Assembly (NCBI RefSeq): GCF_000485595.1 | Contig: NW_014578559.1 | Coordinates: 7,526 to 39,942, forward strand | Direction: 5' to 3' | DNA length: 32,417 bases | Source: Priapulus caudatus | Lineage: Eukaryota > Priapulida > Priapulimorpha > Priapulimorphida > Priapulidae | The notes under the pieces: model-generated | Seen by the model: the letters and a program-made list of their open reading frames with translations, nothing else | What the model was told of the DNA's origin: nothing | The model's database searches: none | In this document: positions 26,617-32,417 of the stretch, in pieces | How the letters are laid out: each line of letters starts with the position of its first letter | Numbering within the stretch: the stretch's first letter is position 1 | Made by a program: the position numbers and the translations under genes

Positions 26617-29600
26617 CTGTGCAGGCAGAAAATACATCGGTTATTAACCCCAGATCAACAGGCGTTTACCATATGAACACGTATTGCAAACAGAGAAAAC
26701 GTGATGAGGGGTTGCTCAGCTGCACTGGTCCATAATATCAAGAGCGTATTAAGAAGGTATACATACACTGCTTAATACGCTCTTGATAATATACATCTAC
26801 TGTGTAGAGTGAACACATCTTTTATTAGCTACACTGCACCGCGTGTTTATCACAAACACGTATTGCATGCAGAAAACACATCGGTTATCATCTACATTGC
26901 ACTGTGTCCATAATAAACATGCACTACACACAGAAGGCACGTCGGTTATCAGCTACGCTGTGTCCATATTAAACATGACTACAAACAGAAGAAACATCAG
27001 TTATCAGCTACATTACACTGTCAATATTAAACACCTACTAAACACAGAAAACACCGGCTACCAACCGCACTGCACCGCGTGTCTGTAATAAATGCGTGGA
27101 ACACGTAGCGCATGCAGGAAAACACGTGGTCGTTACCTCCATCTTCATCGCGATCATGATGATGAGCGGGTCGCCGGCTGCTACCTTGTCGCCGACGGCG
27201 ACCGCGACCTTCTCGATGACCCCGGGCATCGGCGCGACGGCGCCGGACAGCGCGACGCCGTCTCCCGCCGCCTCGATGAACTTTGGCGTCGGCACGCTCA
27301 GCTCGTAGCTGCCGTCCTGCAACGACGACACACATCACATGGTCGCGCCACCGCACTGCTTAAGTCTAGTTTGACTAAGCTCTAGTTAAGTCTAGTTAGT
27401 CTAGTTTAGTTAGTCTAGTTAGTCTAGTCTAGTCTAGTCTAGTCTAGTCCAGTTAGTCTAGTCTAGTTAGTGTAGATAGTCTAGTCTAGTCTAGTCTAGT
27501 AGTCTAGTCCAGTTAGTCTATTAGTCAAGTTAGTGTAGATAGTCTAGTCTAGTCTAGTCTAGTAGTCTAGTCCAGTTATACGTTAAGTCTATTAGTCTAG
27601 TTAGTGTAGATAGTCTAGTCTAGTTGGTCTAGTTAGTGTAGATAGTCTAGTCTAGCCTAGTCTAGTCTAGTATAGTCTATAGTCTGGTTAGTCTAGTTTA
27701 ATTTAGTGCTTAAGTTTAGTCTAGAACGGTCGATGTCTGTGGCCCCACAATCTCCTACAGATAGGCACTGGTCTACTGCCACTCATATATTAGAAGAGTA
27801 TTTCTCGGCCACGTTAGGAATTCACCGCTGGAATCGGCAGCTAAAATGAGGGCTTCGGTCGACGTGTTTTTGGACCCAGCATGCGACGCACCTTCGTGAA
27901 TATGTGGTAGGTGTTTCCGCGCATGACGACCTTCGCCTTCGTGATGGTGCCGTCCACCTCACAGGTCAGCTCGTTGTCGAGTGGCGCCATCTGTCCTTTC
28001 ACGTGGTGCGATTTTCCGTCAAATGTGACGGTGAAGTCATTGAGACCGTTGTAGGTGACTACGATACTCAACTCTGTCAATGAAATGTACGGCGTAGGAT
28101 TTAGTGGTAGTTTTTAGGGCCTCATTGCGATGACATGAACTGTGGTGCATTTACTCATTCTGATGCATTCAATGTGATGCACTGACTCACTCACTCACTG
28201 CGAAGCACTGCGTGACTCACTTAATGTAATGCATTTACTGTGATAAACTTACCGTGATGCACTCACTTACTATGATGCACGTACTGTGATGCACCCACTT
28301 ACTTTGATGCACTTACTGTAATGGACTCACTAATGTACTTACTGTGATGCACTCAGTTACTTTGATGCACTTACTGTGATGCACTCACTTACTTTGATCT
28401 CCTGAGTTTAGCTCCAGCGTCTTCTTCTGTTTGTGGTTCAATCGCGTTCCACAGCCAAACGAAAATGGCGAAAATGGATCTGGGATGTGACCAAATGTGA
28501 GCAATAAATCCACACATCACAGCAACAAACTATGTATACGTACCAATGATTAATTATTACAGGGAAATTACCATCCCGACGACTGTTTGCACATAGATGA
28601 GTCTGATGTGTCATTAGATCTTCAAGTTCATAACTTTTAACATTTTATAAGTAACATCTTATAACATTTTATTTGTATAAAATTTTTCCAACATAATATA
28701 GAACTATATCTCATCTATATTATGCCACTCCTGATGGTATAGTACCTACTACGTTTAGAGTTATCAACGAGAGCTATTATAAATAAATAAATAAATAAAT
28801 ATAAATATATATATATATAATTATATATAGATAATTAGCTTATATATATATTTATATATATATAAATAATATACATATATAAATATATCGACTGGAGAGC
28901 CCAACGCTCCCCGCTCGGCGCGTCACTTGCCTGGCGTCGTCAGGCTGTGTACGCGCGTCTGCTGTCTTTCCTCTAGCACCATCGCCAGTGCCACCTGGCA
29001 GAGGACATGTTCCGGAAGCTCGTGCGTGCGAAACAGTTCGTCGTGGTGTTGGGGAATGAAGTCCGTGTGAACCTGCAATGCGCACGCGAGAGAGATGGCG
29101 AGATTTGCTTTCACCTTTTAATTTTTTACTTTATCATTAATATTTAATTTATTTTAATGAAATTTGTTAATATTTTGTAGTGTATTTACAGCGGTCGCCT
29201 ATGATGCCAGGTTTATTTTTCGAGGGTTTTTCTTCCGCAAGTAAATTTAATGACGTAGATTTAGATCAAATTATTTAACCTAGTATAAAACTTAGCGACA
29301 CGGGTCGTTTAACTTAAGCAGCATCACGTCATAGGTTATTTTAGTCGAAAAATAGCAGTCAAGGCAACAAGCGAAGGATGCCACCCAGCTATCCCAAGAA
29401 ACTGGGTCACTGGAACACGAGTAAAAGTTATCACCCACGACGGCAGAGTGACAGTTTAGTACCTATAGAAGGACATCACACCTTGATGTCGCATGCCGAC
29501 TGATAAAGAACAAACAACGAACGCCGCCGACAAATGTGAACTATGAGAACATGAATTGAACTGCCGCGATTCCCAAGGACTTCTAGAAGCTTCTGCTGCT

Positions 29601-32049
29601 GTTCCCATGCCAGATTCAAGAAGCTTCCACAGCTTCTCACCTTCAGTCACCCATAAAAATGTTGGAGATGACGACACGTCTTGTACCACCATCGTCAACA
29701 AGGCCTTGACCACGCTCGGGGCCAAGCATACCTCCAGAAGCATAAATACCGACCGATTTGGACAGAAAGACGGAAACAGTTCCACGGTGCCTGACAGTTC
29801 ACGACGCTGTCAGCACTGCGCTGCTCTCACCTGCTCTCGTCACCACGTTACCATCGCCGCCGGACATCTCTGACTGAGGACCTGCCTGCTGCTCTTAGGT
29901 CATAAGATATGAACCATTTGTAACGCGTATTTGATTATTGGCCTGCGTGCCACCTATGATTGCATATGATTATCATGCTGATGTTGATTATTAAAGAATA
30001 GAATAACTGAAACGATTCTTTGGTTATAGTACAATATACTGCCTCTGGCTTAAGTGCAATAGCACACGTATCTGTTGCACAAACGAACCTGGTCACACAA
30101 TACAATCACACGTGCCTGCTATACGTAGAACACACGAGCTTTTCTATATAAATCTCACTATAGAGTAGGTAACCAGTTTCTGCCATCTTTTTAGCGAATT
30201 CCCCAGGTAAACGTTATGGTTCCAGTCACTAGGCATACCAGACACATCTCATGGCATTTCGATCTGCGAGTCTTACGTAACGTTTGGAACTCGTTGTTCG
30301 AACGATGACGCTCGGCAGAAAAACTGGGTTTTAAATTTATGATTATTTTTTTTATTTTTTTATTTTATGAATGATTATAAAAGGGAGATGACCTTACCTT
30401 GCCCTCCATGAAGGCCTCGTTGCATGACAGATCGCTGAGAAACTTCACGTTGGTTTTCAACCCAACAATCTGCAAGTTACAAATAATTACTTAACAATAA
30501 TTATTTGTTAAATGATCGAAAGCCATAGCAAATCTATGAGCGTAACTTTCCGGGCGAAGATGTCGCCAAAATTTTAGACGGTCATCGGTTTGCAAGTTTT
30601 AGGAAATACATCATAACCCTGTACAGATATATCCACGCTCACAATATAGAGATATATTATCATCATCTATTATTTAGTTATTATTATTTACTAGATATAT
30701 TATTTATTATATATTATTTAGTTAGTATTATTTACTAGATATATTATTTACTATATATTATATAAGTATAAAGATCGATACACGGCGACCCACGCTCCTA
30801 ACTTGTGGGCACACTATTTTAGCCCAGCACAAACATATCGTTATACTCTACATATTCGATGCATTCTTGCCTCGCGTTCTATACACATCGTTGATTCATC
30901 AACACACAGCAACCCGTAAGGTCACGCAGGAATGCTAATGTACGCTCTATACTGTATAATATTACGATGGCGTATAGGGATAATGTAGAGGGTGGTTCTT
31001 AACCTTTTTTGAGTCATGGACCCCTTTGAGAATCTGGTGAAAGCTACGGACCCCTCCCCAGAAAAAAGCACATAAGCAAGAATTTTGCATGCACCTGGTT
31101 CACGGACCCCCTGAAGCCCATCCTAGGACCCCAAAGGGGTCCATAGACCACAGGTTAAGTACACCTGATGTAGACGGTACTGACGTTGTATTCGCTAAGG
31201 CAACTGCGTAGTCTACGTAGCGCCGATTGTCTGTCGTCGGCCCAGACGACGAGCTTGGCGATCATCGGGTCGTAGTGAACGGACACCTCGTCACCTGCAG
31301 CAACATGGCTTGCCTGTCACGCAGAGCAATCACACACCTGCCCTACAGATACACACACCTGTCCCACATAGCTGTCACACACGTGTCACACCTGTCCCAC
31401 ATAGCTGTCACACACGTGTCACAAATACACATATGTCACACAGAGTCTCCTACACATCTGTCATGCACCTGTCACACAGACACACCCACCTTTCCTGCCA
31501 CGCAGATCCTCACCTGTCACATAGACAAACACCTGTCATATGGAAACACACCTGTTACACTGACACACACCAGTCACACAAATACACACCTGTCAAACAG
31601 TTACCTACACACCTACACGCAGAGCAGCCTACATGCCTGCCACACAGATGCGTAAATGAGAAATGTGCAATGTTAGACAACAAATGGTTAGACATGGTCA
31701 GCTAAAGCAATCCCAACAATTCCATTTACCGTTACCCCATCTCGACATCTCAACTTTTCTCAACACTTTTTTAAAATTATTTGAATTAATATTAAATTTA
31801 CACCACTATCCTTTCACGAGCTCCACAAATTAAATCTCTATCATTTGCATAGGCATTGGCTATACCTTGGCGGACACCAGTCTCTATCCTGGTCGCTGCA
31901 TCGGCGGGCGGGGTCGACAGATGGTGCAGGGGACCGGCCCCCGGCATGAAGTTGTTGTCGGGATCTTCCGCGTAGATGCGCGCCTCAAACGCGTGTCCCT
32001 GCAGCACGAGCTCTGACTGCATCATAGGAAGCTTCTCTCCTGCTGCCAC
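26476..32049 (-). CDS. MCCC1: MCCC1, 3-methylcrotonyl-CoA carboxylase alpha subunit, C-terminal half
   Basis: Biotin-containing alpha subunit of the mitochondrial enzyme that carboxylates 3-methylcrotonyl-CoA in leucine catabolism. Eight exons (32049-31866, 31294-31185, 30469-30398, 29072-28931, 28479-28393, 28073-27892, 27316-27137, 26616-26476) join in consistent phase to 365 aa, the C-terminal half of a roughly 725-aa protein. In order: biotin carboxylase C-terminal domain with [13 protein letters not shown] and [20 protein letters not shown], the linker with [10 protein letters not shown], the BT-type linker domain, then the biotinyl domain with MIAMKMEY and the biotin-acceptor Lys. The MIAMKME context, [10 protein letters not shown] and the EEESDKK tail point to MCCC1 rather than PCCA or pyruvate carboxylase. 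The 5' half lies beyond the right edge. No frameshift. Confidence 0.96.
26617..27136 (-). repeat. Last MCCC1 intron made of degenerate 55-62 bp repeats
   Basis: Units marked by AACACGTATTGCATGCAGAA, ACACATCGGTTATC and CATAATAAACAT recur near 26634, 26878, 26940, 26994, 27050 and 27110. Sequence beside the donor and sequence beside the acceptor are both homologous to the unit. The 47-bp MITE interrupts it. Confidence 0.75.
26739..26785. mobile_element. 47-bp miniature element, CAAGAG termini, 7-bp target duplication
   Basis: Perfect 15-bp inverted repeats CAAGAGCGTATTAAG and its complement, separated by 17 bp, flanked by direct ATAATAT at 26732-26738 and 26786-26792. Likely an extreme deletion derivative of the family at 19305. 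Confidence 0.75.
27137..27316 (-). CDS. MCCC1: MCCC1 exon (biotin-acceptor Lys)
   Basis: 180 nt, phase 0 to phase 0. Acceptor CGTTGCAG; donor [23 protein letters not shown], then [20 protein letters not shown], then MIAMKME. The biotinylated Lys codon is 27145-27143, two codons before the donor. Confidence 0.96.
27361..27725. repeat. TAGTC pentanucleotide satellite in an MCCC1 intron
   Basis: Long (TCTAG)n tract with TTAGT, GTAGA and CCAG variants. Contains many CTAG palindromes. Non-coding. Confidence 0.96.
27892..28073 (-). CDS. MCCC1: MCCC1 exon (BT domain)
   Basis: 182 nt, acceptor CATTGACAG, donor CGAAG|GTGCGT. Encodes [20 protein letters not shown] to [13 protein letters not shown] to YHIFTK, equivalent to human CSVNGVASKAKLI and YLFSK. 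Confidence 0.92.
28130..28392 (-). repeat. Donor-containing minisatellite in an MCCC1 intron
   Basis: Plus-strand units TGATGCACTCACTTAC and TGATGCACTTACTG alternate. On the gene strand these are GTAAGTGAGTGCATCA. Besides the true donor (28392), GTAAGT starts at 28374, 28342, 28316, 28302, 28270 and 28252, plus GTAACT at 28360. Confidence 0.93.
28393..28479 (-). CDS. MCCC1: MCCC1 exon (29 codons)
   Basis: 87 nt, acceptor CACATCCCAG, donor CAAA|GTAAGT. Reads (D)[20 protein letters not shown] to NSGDQ, aligning with human FSPFSSSSGRRLN. The donor is the first of a tandem series of GTAAGT motifs. Confidence 0.9.
28780..28886. repeat. AT-rich microsatellite (AAAT and TA)
   Basis: (AAAT)n followed by (TA)n and TATATAAATA variants, ending about 45 bp from the GC donor of the MCCC1 exon at 28931. 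Confidence 0.95.
28931..29072 (-). CDS. MCCC1: MCCC1 exon with GC donor
   Basis: 142 nt. Acceptor [23 protein letters not shown] to HSLTTP. The only donor that keeps phase with the next exon is CCAG|GCAAGT at 28930, a textbook GC-AG site; nearby GTGACG would shift the frame. Confidence 0.92.
29581..29748 (+). promoter_or_regulatory. Two heat-shock-element-like sites and a TATA-like box
   Basis: TTCTAGAAGCTTC (29581-29593) and TTCAAGAAGCTTC (29615-29627) each fit three alternating NGAAN blocks. ATAAATA at 29742-29748 follows about 115 bp later. They lie in the large MCCC1 intron, facing antisense to the gene. The frames across 29456-29873 have no recognised domain. Could be a solo LTR, a non-coding transcript promoter or chance. 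Confidence 0.4.
29880..30397. other. Rest of the large MCCC1 intron
   Basis: AT-rich, no gene seen. A TTATTAAAGAATAGAATAA stretch near 29987-30005 could be a poly(A)-type end of whatever the heat-shock-like promoter drives. Confidence 0.4.
30398..30469 (-). CDS. MCCC1: MCCC1 exon (24 codons)
   Basis: 72 nt, phase 0 both ends. Acceptor AACTTGCAG; donor CAAG|GTAAGG. Encodes [15 protein letters not shown] to FMEGK, matching human IVGLPTNVDFLLNLS. Too short for ORF calling; found from the gap between neighbouring exons. Confidence 0.93.
30990..31167. mobile_element. 178-bp hAT-like MITE beside an MCCC1 donor
   Basis: Ends GGGTGGTTCTTAACCT and, in reverse complement, CAGGTGTACTTAACCT; both fit a CAGTGGTTCTTAACCT hAT-type terminus. 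Direct ATGTAGA flanks at 30983-30989 and 31168-31174. The interior has CATGGACCCC/GGACCCC repeats in both orientations. It ends 17 bp inside the intron from the exon donor at 31184. Confidence 0.8.
31185..31294 (-). CDS. MCCC1: MCCC1 exon ([14 protein letters not shown])
   Basis: 110 nt, acceptor GTTGCTGCAG, donor CAAC|GTCAGT (weak upstream context). Encodes (G)[20 protein letters not shown] to LSEYN. Short and outside the ORF length limit. Confirmed by phase with both neighbours and near-identity to human MCCC1. Confidence 0.93.
31316..31650. repeat. CACCTGTCACA degenerate minisatellite in an MCCC1 intron
   Basis: Irregular repetition of ACACACCTGTCACAC and CACATAGCTGTCACAC-type words. His/Thr-rich frames across it are artefacts. 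Confidence 0.85.
31866..32049 (-). CDS. MCCC1: MCCC1 exon (biotin carboxylase C-terminal domain)
   Basis: 184 nt. Acceptor CTTCCTGTAG; donor [18 protein letters not shown] to [19 protein letters not shown] to [18 protein letters not shown] holds conserved active-site residues of biotin carboxylases. This is the most upstream exon in the window. Confidence 0.95.
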
Positions 32050-32417
32050 CTACAGGAAGAGAAACGAAACTCTGCAACGACCGGCGGCTGGCGACTACGC
32101 ACGCCTGCATGGCTACATTCGTGATTCATCCTTCAGGGTGCTATAGACAGACTGCTTTAGAAAATAATATGATTTAAGGAGCGTAAACCTTGTTCAACAC
32201 GTTTCTACGCGTTTTTTTCCCGAGCAACGCCGGGTACCCGGCTAGTACGATCTGACAATGCCGCCCTTCAACCCCAGAGTCATGAGTGCAATATCTCCTG
32301 CTGCTGCCCAAAGTAAGAAAGCACGTCGCTCTCTCTCTCTCTCTCTCTTGCTCTCTCTCTCTCCCCCTCTCTCTCTCCCCCCTCTCTCTCACTCTCTCTC
32401 TCTCTCTCTCTCTCTCT
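32050..32417 (-). other. MCCC1 intron at right edge with CT microsatellite
   Basis: No exon seen in 32050-32327. 32328-32417 is an interrupted (CT)n tract that runs off the end; the minus-strand Arg/Glu frame here is a repeat artefact. Confidence 0.85.

Noticed and set aside
29456-29873. Overlapping 105- and 109-codon frames on both strands as a gene
   Set aside because: No recognisable domain or codon bias; better read as a promoter-like non-coding stretch.
26476-32049. PCCA or pyruvate carboxylase instead of MCCC1
   Set aside because: MIAMKME context, [10 protein letters not shown] and the acidic EEESDKK tail match MCCC1; PCCA would have IEAMKM.

Overview
The window is eukaryotic, animal nuclear DNA. 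Several genes are split by GT-AG introns (one GC-AG), and the coding islands are GC-rich against AT-rich, repeat-laden non-coding DNA. Every recognised gene is a conserved metazoan one. Many short inverted-repeat transposons, minisatellites and short TTAGGG runs suggest a marine invertebrate bilaterian. The sequence does not let me name a phylum. All homology calls come from recognising protein families by eye; no search was run.

Layout. (1) 1-2708 is a truncated second copy of the middle of MYBBP1A on the minus strand (exon 5 and most of exon 4, with intervening introns). It duplicates about 10.95-13.58 kb. (2) 2710-5301 holds two direct copies of a segment containing a 685-bp inverted-repeat transposon. 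(3) 5596-6657 (+) is one open frame for a PB1-like domain fused to a Gly/Gln/Ser-rich low-complexity tail. (4) 8275-16435 (-) is the whole MYBBP1A/Pol5 gene in six exons; exons 4-6 carry many apparent one-base indels, and intron 5 is filled by 61-63 bp tandem repeats. (5) 16.4-21.0 kb is gene-poor: foldback elements, a tRNA-like pol III box pair, a 66-bp minisatellite and a clean 222-bp MITE. (6) 21.05-25.40 kb (+) is a compact run of ANAPC13, GSKIP and VPS72 (YL-1, five exons). (7) 26476-32049 (-) is the 3' half (eight exons) of MCCC1, which runs off the right edge.

The genes are housekeeping and do not form one pathway: rDNA transcription/ribosome biogenesis (MYBBP1A), anaphase-promoting complex (ANAPC13), GSK3 binding (GSKIP), H2A.Z deposition (VPS72) and mitochondrial leucine breakdown (MCCC1). 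VPS72 and MCCC1 are convergent, as are the PB1 gene and MYBBP1A.

The most unusual theme is that tandem arrays include or abut splice junctions in at least four introns of three genes: the VPS72 exon 4 donor, the MCCC1 donor at 28392, both ends of the last MCCC1 intron, and the MYBBP1A exon 6 acceptor. A second theme is three small transposons flanked by perfect 7-bp direct repeats, two of them (222 bp and 47 bp) sharing CAAGAG termini.
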